Positions 54,353 through 62,603 of a DNA stretch of 64,000 nucleotides are shown piece by piece (positions within the stretch are counted from its first letter, which is position 1; the number at the start of each line of letters is the position of its first letter). The notes under the pieces were generated by a model. That model was given only the letters and a program-made list of their open reading frames with translations. It had not been told where the DNA came from and made no database searches. This DNA comes from Sinomonas atrocyanea. GTDB taxonomy: Bacteria; Actinomycetota; Actinomycetes; Actinomycetales; Micrococcaceae. The stretch covers positions 682,001-746,000 of the forward strand of contig NZ_JAUSTE010000001.1 in assembly GCF_030812675.1 (NCBI RefSeq). The letters run 5' to 3'. The position numbers and the translations under genes were made by a program.

Positions 54353-54613
54353 CTAGTTGGTGGTGGACGTCCCGCCGAAGACCCAGCCGACGCCGGTCCC
54401 GAAGAGGAAGTCGAGGACGAACACGACCACCATCATCACTATGACGAACCCCAGCACCACGAGCGTGTAGTTCACCAGCTCCTGACGGGTCGGCGTGACG
54501 ACCTTGCGGAGCTCGCCGATCACCTGCCGGACGAAGAGCGCGATCCGGCCGAAGAAGCCAAGCTTCCTGGCCTGCTTGGGGCGGCCCGAACTGCTTGAAG
54601 CTGTTTCGGTCAA
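54353..54613 (-). CDS. secE: Preprotein translocase subunit SecE
   Basis: 86 residues, single-helix actinobacterial form: a polar N-terminus, the amphipathic FVRQVIGELRKVVTPTRQEL, and one membrane segment (~50-72). It has a TTG start with AGGA 5 nt upstream. It clamps SecY. It lies between tRNA-Trp and nusG in the standard order. Confidence 0.95.
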   Translation of the reverse strand: MTETASSSSGRPKQARKLGFFGRIALFVRQVIGELRKVVTPTRQELVNYTLVVLGFVIVMMVVVFVLDFLFGTGVGWVFGGTSTTN

Positions 54614-54712
54614 CCGATTCCTCGCTCACTCGCTCTGCCCGCAGGACTTCCCCGCCGGATCCGTTCTGTGGGTGCTGGAACAGCCCGGACGGAGCCGGGC
54701 TGCGTTCCTGCG

Positions 54713-54785
54713 CAGGGCAGACAGGACTCGAACCTGCAACCTGCGGTTTTGGAGACCGCTGCGCTACCAATTGCGCCACTGCCCT
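54713..54785 (-). tRNA. trnW: tRNA-Trp (CCA anticodon)
   Basis: 73 nt without an encoded CCA tail. The acceptor stem AGGGCAG/CTGCCCT is perfect with discriminator G; D-stem GCGC/GCGC; anticodon stem GCGGT/ACCGC with loop CTCCAAA (anticodon at 54750-54752); T-loop TTCGAGT. A TAAGGT word (forward 54824-54829) is a possible -10 ~39 bp upstream. The tRNA likely shares the transcript with secE-nusG. Confidence 0.97.
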
Positions 54786-55017
54786 TCGGTGGAATCCACC
54801 TGACGGCGGAATCGCCGTGGACTACCTTACCAAGGATCCCGCGGGGCCGCGCCCAGCAGCGTCCCGGCAGAGGAGACCACGCACCGTTTCCGGCGCCGAG
54901 GATCAAGTCTACGCACAATCGCAGCCGGCGTCGAACCGGGACGCGGGCGCCCGGTCCCGCACGGGCCCGAGCGCCTAGAGTAGGTAGCACCAGCCCGCCG
55001 AGAAGAAGGAATGCCCC

Positions 55018-56223
55018 ATGACCTCCGCCCGCGTCTCCCAGCGCATCGGATCCATCGCAGAATCCGCCACCCTGGCCGTCGACGCGAAGGCGAAGGCCCT
55101 CAAGGCCGCCGGACGCCCGGTGATCGGCTTCGGCGCCGGCGAGCCGGACTTCCCGACCCCGCAGTACATCGTGGACGCCGCCATCGAGGCCGCCCGCCAG
55201 CCGCGGTTCCACCGGTACTCCCCGGCCGGCGGCCTGCCGGAGCTCAAGTCCGCCATCGCCGCGAAGACAAGGCGGGACTCCGGCTATGAGGCCGAGGCGT
55301 CCCAGGTGCTGGTCACCAACGGCGGCAAGCAGGCGGTCTACAACACCTTCGCCACGCTGCTCGACCCGGGCGACGAGGTGCTGCTGCCCACCCCGTACTG
55401 GACCACCTACCCCGAGGCCATCCGCCTCGCCGGCGGCGTCCCGGTCGAGGTCTTCGCCGGGCCCGAGCAGGGCTACCTCGTCACGGTGGACCAGCTGGAG
55501 GCCGCGCTCACCGAGCGCACCAAGATCCTGCTGTTCGTCTCGCCGTCCAACCCCACCGGCGCCGTGTACTCCCCCGAGCAGGTCAAGGAGATCGGCCAGT
55601 GGGCCGCGTCGAAGGGCCTGTGGGTGGTCACCGACGAGATCTACGAGCACCTCACCTACGACGGCGTGCCGTTCACCTCGATCGCGACCGCGGCCCCGGA
55701 GCTCGGGGACAAGGTCGTGATCCTCAACGGCGTCGCCAAGACCTACGCGATGACCGGCTGGCGCGTGGGCTGGATGATCGGCCCGGCCGACGTCATCAAG
55801 GCGGCCACGAACCTCCAGTCGCACGCGACGAGCAACGTGGCCAACGTCTCGCAGATGGCGGCCCTCGCGGCCGTGTCGGGCCCGCTCGACGCCGTCGAGG
55901 AGATGAAGGCCGCGTTCGACCGCCGGCGCAAGACGATGGTGGGCATGCTCTCCGCGATCGAGGGCGTGAACTGCCCGACGCCGAAGGGCGCCTTCTACGT
56001 CTACCCGGATGTGCGCGGGATCCTCGGCAGGGAGATCGCCGGGATCCGCCCGGCTACCTCGGCCGAGCTCGCGGCCCTCATCCTCGACAAGGTCGAGGTG
56101 GCGATCGTCCCCGGCGAGGCCTTTGGCCCGAGCGGGTTCGTGCGCCTCTCCTATGCGCTCGGCGACGACGACCTCGCTGAGGGCGTGGGCCGCATCCAGG
56201 AGCTCCTCGCGACCGCGAAGTAG
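55018..56223 (+). CDS. PLP-dependent class I/II aminotransferase (aspartate aminotransferase type)
   Basis: 401 residues, subgroup I-gamma. The PLP Lys241 is in [34 protein letters not shown] and the substrate-carboxylate Arg in FVRLSYA are present. It probably interconverts aspartate/oxaloacetate and glutamate/2-oxoglutarate, though prephenate or aromatic substrates are possible. AAGGA lies 8 nt before the ATG. It is divergent from tRNA-Trp and ended by hairpin 56248-56290. Confidence 0.92.
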   Translation: MTSARVSQRIGSIAESATLAVDAKAKALKAAGRPVIGFGAGEPDFPTPQYIVDAAIEAARQPRFHRYSPAGGLPELKSAIAAKTRRDSGYEAEASQVLVTNGGKQAVYNTFATLLDPGDEVLLPTPYWTTYPEAIRLAGGVPVEVFAGPEQGYLVTVDQLEAALTERTKILLFVSPSNPTGAVYSPEQVKEIGQWAASKGLWVVTDEIYEHLTYDGVPFTSIATAAPELGDKVVILNGVAKTYAMTGWRVGWMIGPADVIKAATNLQSHATSNVANVSQMAALAAVSGPLDAVEEMKAAFDRRRKTMVGMLSAIEGVNCPTPKGAFYVYPDVRGILGREIAGIRPATSAELAALILDKVEVAIVPGEAFGPSGFVRLSYALGDDDLAEGVGRIQELLATAK

Positions 56224-56247
56224 GGCGCCCGGGCTCCCGCAGCGCAC

Positions 56248-56290
56248 GACGGCGAAGGCCCGCCTCCCCCGGGAGGCGGCCTTCGCCGTC
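56248..56290. terminator. Bidirectional terminator between aminotransferase and response regulator
   Basis: GACGGCGAAGGC-C-CGCCTCCC pairs with GGGAGGCG-GCCTTCGCCGTC, a ~20-bp stem with a one-base bulge and a loop of two to four bases, between convergent genes. Confidence 0.75.
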
Positions 56291-56308
56291 GCCCGTAAGG
56301 GGGCGGGG

Positions 56309-56968
56309 CTACCAGATGCGGCGGTCGGCGGCCCAGCGGGAGAGCTCGTGCCGATTGGTCAGCTGGAGCTTGCGGAGCACGGCCGAGACGTGGGTCTCGA
56401 CCGTCTTGACCGAGATGAACAGCTCCTTCGCGGTCTCCTTGTAGGAGTAGCCGCGGGCGATCAGGCGCATGACGTCGAGCTCGCGGGCGGAGAGCTTGTC
56501 GAGCTCGTCGTCGGCCACGGACTGGGTGCCGAACGCGTCCAGGACGAAGCCGGCGAGTCGGGGCGAGAAGACGGCGTCGCCCTCCGCGACGCGCAGCACG
56601 GCGTCGGTGATCTCGCGGCCCGAGGCGGTCTTGGTGACGTAGCCCCGGGCGCCGGCGCGGATCACGGAGACGACATCCTCGGCCGCGTCCGAGACGCTCA
56701 GCGCGAGGAAGCGCACGGTCTGCAGGAGCGGCGCGCAGCGCGTGAGCACCTCGCGTCCTCCCCCGCCGAGGCCGCCCGGGAGGTGCACGTCGAGCAGGAC
56801 GACGCGCGGACGGAGCTGCTCGATCGCCTCGACCGCGCCCTCGACGGTCCCCGCCTCGCCGACGACGCGCACGCGCTCGTCGAGGTCGGCCTTCAGGCCC
56901 GAGCGGAAGATGGTGTGGTCGTCCACGATGACGACGTCCACGGCCTCCTGCCCCGGTTCGGTGCTCAT
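56309..56968 (-). CDS. NarL/LuxR-family response regulator (LiaR-like)
   Basis: 219 residues. Receiver domain with acidic pair Asp16-Asp17, phospho-acceptor Asp60 (VVLLDVHLPGG) and YVTKTASG (~110). The C-terminal helix-turn-helix LSARELDVMRLIARGYSYKE plus FISVKTVETHVSAVLRKL is classic GerE/LuxR type. The ATG overlaps the kinase stop by 4 bp. It likely regulates the divergent PspC genes and itself. Confidence 0.92.
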   Translation of the reverse strand: MSTEPGQEAVDVVIVDDHTIFRSGLKADLDERVRVVGEAGTVEGAVEAIEQLRPRVVLLDVHLPGGLGGGGREVLTRCAPLLQTVRFLALSVSDAAEDVVSVIRAGARGYVTKTASGREITDAVLRVAEGDAVFSPRLAGFVLDAFGTQSVADDELDKLSARELDVMRLIARGYSYKETAKELFISVKTVETHVSAVLRKLQLTNRHELSRWAADRRIW

Positions 56969-58239
56969 GTCTCCTCCGTCCTGGGCAGCCGCAGCCGCAC
57001 CTCCGTGCCGTCCGGCCCGCTCACGATCGCGGCCTCGCCCCCGTGTCGGCGCATGCGCCCGACGATGGACTCCCGCACGCCAAGCCTGTCCTCGGGCACG
57101 GCGTCGGGGTCGAAGCCGTCACCACGGTCCTTCACGAAGACCTCGGTGGCGTCCTTGCCCGTCTCCGCGTAGACCGAGACGGGGCCGGCACCGTGGCGGA
57201 CCGCATTGAGCATGGCCTCGCGGGCGGCCTGGAGGAGGGCATCCTGGCGGTCCCGCGCGGACGTGCCGCCGGTCCGGGTGGCCTCGGGCTCGCCGACTGT
57301 GACCACGTCGATGGGGACGCCGTGCAGGTCCTCGACCTCGCCTGCGAGCGCGGCGATCCGGTCCGCGAAGGTGCCCTCGCCGGAGCGGGCATCCCGGTAG
57401 AGCCACTCGCGCAGCTCGCGCTCCTGGGCTCGGGCGAGCCGCGTCACGTCCGCCTCGCTGCCGGCGCGGCGCTGGATGAGGGCCAGGGTCTGCAGGACCG
57501 AATCGTGCAGGTGGGCGGCGATCTCCGCGCGCTCCTCCTCCCGCACGCGCGCTGCCCGCTCCACGCCCAGCTCGCGCCAGAACTTCACGCCCCAGGGCAG
57601 CAGCACGAGGGCGACCCCGGCGAGCACCGCGAAGGAGGCCAGCAGTGCCATCCCCAGGACGTTCCACTGGCTCCCCGACACCGCCAGGGTCACCCCGGCC
57701 ACGACGAGCGCGAGCCCGGCCCCCAGTCGCAGCCAGCCCGTCCAGCGCTCGCCCCCGGCACCGCGGACGAGCCGCTCGCGCCGCGCCTCGTCCAGCTGCA
57801 TCCACGCCAGCGCCGCCCCGCCGAGGATGGCGGCCACCGGCACGATCGTGTCCAGCGGCACCTGCACCCCGATGAGGGACCCGCCCAGCGCCACCGCACC
57901 GAGGAGGAGGACGACGCCGAGCAGCACCTCGCGCGCGTACCGCGGCACGTGCGGGGCCCTGGGCGCGGCCGGGGCGATGACCGGCTCGGACACCGCAGGC
58001 GCGATGGGCGACGCGGGCCGGCGGGCGGCACGGCGCTGTGCCTCGGCCGCCGTCGGCACCATGACCCACAGCCAGCCGTAGAGGACGATCCCGGCCCCGC
58101 CGAGGAACGCGGCGCCGGCCATGATCCAGCGCACCACGTCGGTGCGCATCCCGAGGTGCCGCGCGAGCCCTGAGCAGACCCCTGCGATGAGGCGGTCGTC
58201 TCCCCGCACGAGGGGAGGGCGGACGGGCACGGCGTTCAT
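56965..58239 (-). CDS. PspC-domain sensor histidine kinase (LiaS-like)
   Basis: 424 residues from the ATG at 58239. An N-terminal PspC domain (LIAGVCSGLARHLGM at ~15, membrane segment ~40-60) is followed by about four more membrane segments (to ~250) and a HisKA_3 dimerisation helix with the phospho-His in EIAAHLHDSVLQTLALIQRR. The ATPase has the N-box AREAMLNAVRHG and G-box DRGDGFD. There is no large extracellular sensor, so it probably senses membrane stress through its membrane part or the LiaF-like partner. Coupled to the response regulator. Confidence 0.9.
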   Translation of the reverse strand: MNAVPVRPPLVRGDDRLIAGVCSGLARHLGMRTDVVRWIMAGAAFLGGAGIVLYGWLWVMVPTAAEAQRRAARRPASPIAPAVSEPVIAPAAPRAPHVPRYAREVLLGVVLLLGAVALGGSLIGVQVPLDTIVPVAAILGGAALAWMQLDEARRERLVRGAGGERWTGWLRLGAGLALVVAGVTLAVSGSQWNVLGMALLASFAVLAGVALVLLPWGVKFWRELGVERAARVREEERAEIAAHLHDSVLQTLALIQRRAGSEADVTRLARAQERELREWLYRDARSGEGTFADRIAALAGEVEDLHGVPIDVVTVGEPEATRTGGTSARDRQDALLQAAREAMLNAVRHGAGPVSVYAETGKDATEVFVKDRGDGFDPDAVPEDRLGVRESIVGRMRRHGGEAAIVSGPDGTEVRLRLPRTEET

Positions 58240-58298
58240 GGTTCCATCCAAGCACTGTTGCCTGCCCTCAGGGGGCCCGCGGCCGCGTTCCCGGGGTC

Positions 58299-58319
58299 CG
58301 TTCAGGGTTCGTTCAGGGT
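58299..58319. promoter_or_regulatory. Direct repeat CGTTCAGGGT x2 between divergent stress genes
   Basis: CGTTCAGGGT occurs at 58299-58308 and 58310-58319, an 11-bp (one helical turn) spacing, within the 124-bp gap between the histidine kinase and the PspC/LiaF-like gene. It is placed for a dimeric response regulator; binding is inference. Confidence 0.45.
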
Positions 58320-58363
58320 CTCCCCCCATGGGTGCGCGCGGGTCCCGGCGGAAGGATGGAGGC

Positions 58364-59878
58364 ATGAGCACCGAACAGTCCCCCGGCGAGCAGCCGGACC
58401 CCCTTCCGCAGCCCGGCCCCGAGGCGCGCCCCACGGGCGGCCAGGGCCCTGCACCCCGTCCGCTCCCGCCGCGCGGGGGCGACTTCTTCGGCTGGATCCG
58501 CGGCCTCGGGATCGTCCGCGGCAGCGACCGCTGGATGGGCGGAGTCGCGAGCGGCCTGGCCCACCGCTGGGGCGTCGACCCCATCCTGGTCCGCGGCCTC
58601 TTCATCGTCGCCGCGATCTTCCTCGGCGTGGGCGTCCTCGCCTACGGCCTCCTCTGGCTCCTCCTGCCCGAGCCCGACGGCCGCATCCACGCCCAGGAGG
58701 CCGGCCACGGCCGCTGGACGGCGGGCATGACCGGCGGCATCATCGTCACGGTCATCGGCCTCGGCGGTGCCCGCGCGGGGTTCTGGTTCGGCGACCGCGG
58801 GATCGGCGGAGCCTTCTGGGGCCTGTTCTGGATCGCCGTGGTGGGCTTCGCGATCTTCAGCGTCGTGCGCGGGAGCCGGCGGCGCACCGCATACCGGGAG
58901 GCCGAGGCGCACGGCCCCGGCGCCATGGTTCCGCCGACGACGCCGCCCACACCGTCGCCGTCGCCGTCGCCACAGCCGGCCGAAGCCGGCCAGGACGGCC
59001 TTTTCGCTGCGGGCGTGCCGAGCGCCGGCGACGCCGCCTATGCCAAGCCGGGGACCCCGCCGTCGTACGGCGACGCCCACACTTCCGGCGGCTTCCCCGC
59101 CGCCGACGGCGTGCCCTACTACGGGGCACCGCAGGCGGCCCCGGCGCAGCCCGCCCCGCCGTACTACGGCGCAGCGTCCTACGGTGGCCCCCACTACGGC
59201 GGCCCCTACTACGCCGGCCCCTACGCTCCGGTCCGGACCGTGGCGCGCCCGCCGCGGCGCCCCCGTCCCTCCGCCCCGTACGTGCTCGTGGTGCTCGGCG
59301 CGGCGGCGCTCGCGGCCGGCACCCTCGGCGCCCTCATCGCCACGGGCGTGCTGCCGCTCTCGGCCGGGGCGGTCTGGACGGCCGTCGTGGTGGTCCTCGG
59401 CGTCGGCATCCTCGTCTCCGGCCTCCGCGGGCGCCGGGCCGGGATCCTGACCGTGTTCGCCATCGTCGCCCTCGTGGGCAGCGCCGTCTCGCAGGGGGCC
59501 GACCGCCTCGCGAGCGTGCACTCCCGCCCGATCGCCTCCTCCCCCACGAGCCTCCAGGAGGCCGCGAAGGGCTACGACATCGCCATGTCGAGGGGCAGTC
59601 TGGACCTCTCCGCCCTCGACAGCCCGCGCCCGCTCGCGTCGCAGGCCGTGGTCCCGGTCAAGGCGACGATGAGCGACCTGACGATCACCGTCCCCAAGGA
59701 CGTCCCCGTCGAGGTGCGCACGTCCACGACGCTCGCGGACGTCACCGCCAACGGCCAGAGCTTCACCGGCATCAGCCGGCACGACACCACCACGTACAAC
59801 TCCGGCACGACCGGGCCCGCGCTCGTCGTCGAACTCGACGCGACCCTCAGCTCGGTCACCATCAACGAGGAGCACTGA
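58364..59878 (+). CDS. PspC-domain protein with LiaF-like C-terminus
   Basis: 504 residues. A Pro/Gly-rich N-terminus (~1-45) leads to a PspC domain with RWMGGVASGLAHRWGVDPIL (~55) and a membrane segment. Further membrane segments follow (~125, ~155), then a low-complexity Pro/Tyr/Gly linker (~190-300), two more membrane segments (~305-360), and a beta-rich C-terminal domain (KATMSDLTITVPKDVPVEVR) of the LiaF/cell-wall-active antibiotic response type. The ATG has GGATGGAGG upstream. Divergent from the LiaSR-like pair: it is the likely LiaF inhibitor or target. Confidence 0.85.
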   Translation: MSTEQSPGEQPDPLPQPGPEARPTGGQGPAPRPLPPRGGDFFGWIRGLGIVRGSDRWMGGVASGLAHRWGVDPILVRGLFIVAAIFLGVGVLAYGLLWLLLPEPDGRIHAQEAGHGRWTAGMTGGIIVTVIGLGGARAGFWFGDRGIGGAFWGLFWIAVVGFAIFSVVRGSRRRTAYREAEAHGPGAMVPPTTPPTPSPSPSPQPAEAGQDGLFAAGVPSAGDAAYAKPGTPPSYGDAHTSGGFPAADGVPYYGAPQAAPAQPAPPYYGAASYGGPHYGGPYYAGPYAPVRTVARPPRRPRPSAPYVLVVLGAAALAAGTLGALIATGVLPLSAGAVWTAVVVVLGVGILVSGLRGRRAGILTVFAIVALVGSAVSQGADRLASVHSRPIASSPTSLQEAAKGYDIAMSRGSLDLSALDSPRPLASQAVVPVKATMSDLTITVPKDVPVEVRTSTTLADVTANGQSFTGISRHDTTTYNSGTTGPALVVELDATLSSVTINEEH

Positions 59879-59879
59879 C

Positions 59880-60221
59880 ATGAGCACCCAGCAGCAGAGC
59901 CGGCCAGAAGTCTCCGGTCCGGCCGTCGGAACCATCGTGTGGGGAGCAGTGGTGATCGTCATGGGAGCGCTCATGTTCGCCAACCGCCTCGGCTGGCTGA
60001 CCATCGACCCCGGGTACGCGGCGGCGGGCGTCCTGCTCCTCGCCGGGCTCGGCCTCGTGGTCGGCGGCGTGCTCGCCGCCCGGCGGCGCCGGGCCCTCCC
60101 GGACGACGACGCGGCGGGCACCCCGTCCGACGCGGGCACCTCCCAGCCGGCGGCCGGACCCGGCCCGAGCCCGTATGAGACCCTCGGCCCTCGCGGCGAA
60201 GGCCAGGGACCGACAGACTGA
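59880..60221 (+). CDS. Small two-helix membrane protein
   Basis: 113 residues with two hydrophobic segments (~15-38 and ~48-68), then a basic RRRR stretch and a Pro/Gly/Ala tail. There is no recognised family beyond resemblance to short LiaI-type envelope-stress membrane proteins. It starts 1 bp after the preceding stop, so it is co-translated with the LiaF-like gene. Confidence 0.75.
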   Translation: MSTQQQSRPEVSGPAVGTIVWGAVVIVMGALMFANRLGWLTIDPGYAAAGVLLLAGLGLVVGGVLAARRRRALPDDDAAGTPSDAGTSQPAAGPGPSPYETLGPRGEGQGPTD

Positions 60222-60301
60222 GGACACAGGACCGCATGACCGCCTGCACCACTGAAGACCGAGCAGCATCACATCAACCCTTCACACCCCAGGGAGAGAC
60301 C

Positions 60302-60607
60302 ATGGACAAGTTCTTCGACTCACTCCGCTCGATGGGCCTCAGGCGCGGCCCGCGGCGCATCGTCGGCGGCGTGCTCGGCGGCATCGCCGACAGGCTCAAC
60401 GTGGACCCCGCCTTCGTGCGGATCGTCTTCGTGATCCTCTGCCTCCTCCCCGGGCCCGCGGTGCTCGTCTACCTTGCGGCGTGGATCGTGATCCCCGACC
60501 AGGGCGGCAGGATCATCCTCGAAGAGTGGCTCCGGCCCAAGAGCGTCGGCCCCGGCGGCCCCGGCGGCGGGCCAGTGGGACCCGGTGCCGGCGGCCCGGC
60601 CGCGTGA
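60302..60607 (+). CDS. Short PspC-domain protein
   Basis: 101 residues from the ATG at 60302 with AGGGAGAG 5 nt upstream. A PspC fold (RRIVGGVLGGIADRLNVDPA then a hydrophobic helix to ~68) is followed by IPDQGG and a Gly/Pro-rich tail. It is the third gene of the plus-strand stress operon, ended by terminator 60644-60682. PspC proteins respond to membrane damage. Confidence 0.88.
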   Translation: MDKFFDSLRSMGLRRGPRRIVGGVLGGIADRLNVDPAFVRIVFVILCLLPGPAVLVYLAAWIVIPDQGGRIILEEWLRPKSVGPGGPGGGPVGPGAGGPAA

Positions 60608-60643
60608 CCTGACCGCATGACCTGACTGCGTGAACCGGCCCGC

Positions 60644-60682
60644 AGCGGCGGCCGCTCCGTCACGGAGCGGCCGCCGCTTTCT
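60644..60682 (+). terminator. Intrinsic terminator after the PspC operon
   Basis: A perfect 16-bp stem (AGCGGCGGCCGCTCCG with its complement, loop TCA) followed by TTTCTGT. It is one of the few hairpins here with a T-rich tail. Confidence 0.85.
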
Positions 60683-60803
60683 GTGGCGTGCATCACCAAC
60701 AGGCCGCGGCTACAATCGGCGTGGGCTCAACGGGGCGCCTCAAGCACACCACCGACGGCCCGCCGCCCCATGGCCCGGCCGCACCCGACGGGAAGGCCCC
60801 TGC

Positions 60804-61829
60804 ATGAAGATCGGCATCCTCACCTCCGGCGGCGACTGCCCCGGCCTCAACGCCGTCATCCGCGGGGCGGTGCTCAAGGGCATCGCCGTGCACGGCCAGG
60901 AGTTCGTGGGCTATCGGGACGGCTGGCGCGGGGTGGTCGAGGGCGACGTCATCGACCTGCCGCGCACCTCGGTCCGCGGCATCGCCAAGCAGGGCGGCAC
61001 CATCCTCGGGACCTCGCGCACCAACCCCTTCGAGAACAACGGCGGCCCCGACGTCATCAAGGCCCACATGGAGCGCCTCGGGATCGACGCCATCATCGCG
61101 ATCGGCGGCGAGGGCACCCTCGCGGCCGCGCGGCGCCTCACGGACGCGGGCCTAAAGATCGTCGGCGTGCCCAAGACCGTCGACAACGACCTCGACGCCA
61201 CCGACTACACCTTCGGCTTCGACACCGCCGTGGAGATCGCCACCGAAGCGATCGACCGCCTCCGCACCACCGGCGAATCCCACCACCGCTGCATGATCGC
61301 CGAGGTCATGGGCCGCCACGTCGGCTGGATCGCCCTGCACTCCGGGATGGCCTCCGGCGCCCACGCGATCCTCATCCCCGAGCACAAGGTCACCATGGAC
61401 CAGATCGCCACGTGGGTGAAGCTAGCCCGCGACCGCGGCCGCGCCCCGCTCGTCGTCGTCGCCGAGGGGTTCGTGCTCGAGGGCATGGACGCCCCGCACT
61501 CGGAGCGCGGCCTCGACACGTTCGGCCGCCCGCGCCTGGGCGGCATCGCCGAGCAGCTCGCGCCGGAGATCGAGGCGCGCACCGGCATCGAGACCCGTGC
61601 CACGATCCTCGGCCACATCCAGCGCGGCGGCGTCCCCACCGCGTTCGACCGCGTCCTGGCCACCCGCCTCGGCATGGCCGCCATCGACTCCGTCGTGGAG
61701 GGCCGCTGGGGCACCATGGTCTCCCTGCACGGCACCGAGATCGCGCACGTGGGCTTCGAGGAGGCCCTCGGCCGGCTCAAGGTCGTGCCCCAGCACCGCT
61801 ACGACGAGGCCGCCGTCCTGTTCGGCTGA
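60804..61829 (+). CDS. pfkA: 6-phosphofructokinase
   Basis: 341 residues from ATG 60804. TSGGDCPGLNAVIRG (N-terminal phosphate loop), GGEGTLAAARRL, GVPKTVDNDLDATDYTFGFD and the substrate-loop MGRHVGWIAL are present. The Gly at the GGEG position predicts ATP as donor, while Lys in PKTVDNDL (Gly in E. coli) is the group III combination found in actinobacteria; PPi use cannot be excluded. GGGAAGG lies ~10 nt upstream. It controls upper glycolysis and sits alone after terminator 60644-60682. Confidence 0.93.
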   Translation: MKIGILTSGGDCPGLNAVIRGAVLKGIAVHGQEFVGYRDGWRGVVEGDVIDLPRTSVRGIAKQGGTILGTSRTNPFENNGGPDVIKAHMERLGIDAIIAIGGEGTLAAARRLTDAGLKIVGVPKTVDNDLDATDYTFGFDTAVEIATEAIDRLRTTGESHHRCMIAEVMGRHVGWIALHSGMASGAHAILIPEHKVTMDQIATWVKLARDRGRAPLVVVAEGFVLEGMDAPHSERGLDTFGRPRLGGIAEQLAPEIEARTGIETRATILGHIQRGGVPTAFDRVLATRLGMAAIDSVVEGRWGTMVSLHGTEIAHVGFEEALGRLKVVPQHRYDEAAVLFG

Positions 61830-61843
61830 CGGACGGACGCACT

Positions 61844-62551
61844 GTGGTGTCTCAGACGTTCTACGCCGGCAGCCGGGGCATCGTCCGGCTGGCCTGGGCG
61901 CGCCGGCTCGGCCTCCCCGACCTGAGCTTCGCGGACGACGGCGGCACCCTCCTCGGGCGCCACGACGGCGCTTCCGAGCTGGTCGCCGTCGTCCTTTTCG
62001 GCCAGCTCGCCCTGGTGGGCCCCACCGGGCTCGTGGAGGCGGCGGCCGAACTCGACGCCGAGGAGCTCCTCGAAGGTGGCGCGCTCCTGCGGGCCGCCGG
62101 CCCGCGCGCCCACGGGCTGCGCACCGCGGTGCTCGGCTTCGCCGACGACCTGCCGCTCGAGCAGCCGGACACCGAGCCGCAGGTCTCACGCGGGGCGCCC
62201 GAGGCGATCGAGCTCGAGATGCGCTGCCCGCCCGACGATGTCACGTCCGCTGGCCTCACCGACCGCGACCACCGGTTCACGATCATGCTCCCGGAGGGAC
62301 CCGGCGCCTGCGCCGCCTACTCCGTGCAGGACGGCCTGCTCGCCGACCTCGGGGTGCTCGTCGCCCCCTCGCTGCGGGGCCGCGGCCTGGGGCTGCTTGC
62401 CGCCTCAGTCGCGGCGCACGAGGCACTGGCGGACGGCCTCATCGTGCAGGCCGCCGTCCCGTCCCACGCACTCGCCGGCCTGCGCCTGGCCGACTCCCTC
62501 GGGATCCAGGCACAGGGCCGGTACGCGGCAGTCTCGCTCCCGCACGATTGA
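61844..62551 (+). CDS. GNAT-like protein
   Basis: 235 residues from a GTG at 61844 (GTG 61847 is equally possible). The C-terminal half has the acetyl-CoA-binding loop GVLVAPSLRGRGLGLLAASV with the R-G-x-G-x-G pattern, and ends IQAQGRYAAVSL, typical of GNAT folds. The N-terminal half (~1-115) is less conserved. The target is unknown. It starts 14 bp after pfkA, so it may be co-transcribed, without a known metabolic link. Confidence 0.7.
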   Translation: MVSQTFYAGSRGIVRLAWARRLGLPDLSFADDGGTLLGRHDGASELVAVVLFGQLALVGPTGLVEAAAELDAEELLEGGALLRAAGPRAHGLRTAVLGFADDLPLEQPDTEPQVSRGAPEAIELEMRCPPDDVTSAGLTDRDHRFTIMLPEGPGACAAYSVQDGLLADLGVLVAPSLRGRGLGLLAASVAAHEALADGLIVQAAVPSHALAGLRLADSLGIQAQGRYAAVSLPHD

Positions 62552-62603
62552 CCCTGTCCGCGGGGCGACCTCGGCGGGCAGGCCGGTGCGGCGGGCATCA
62601 CTG

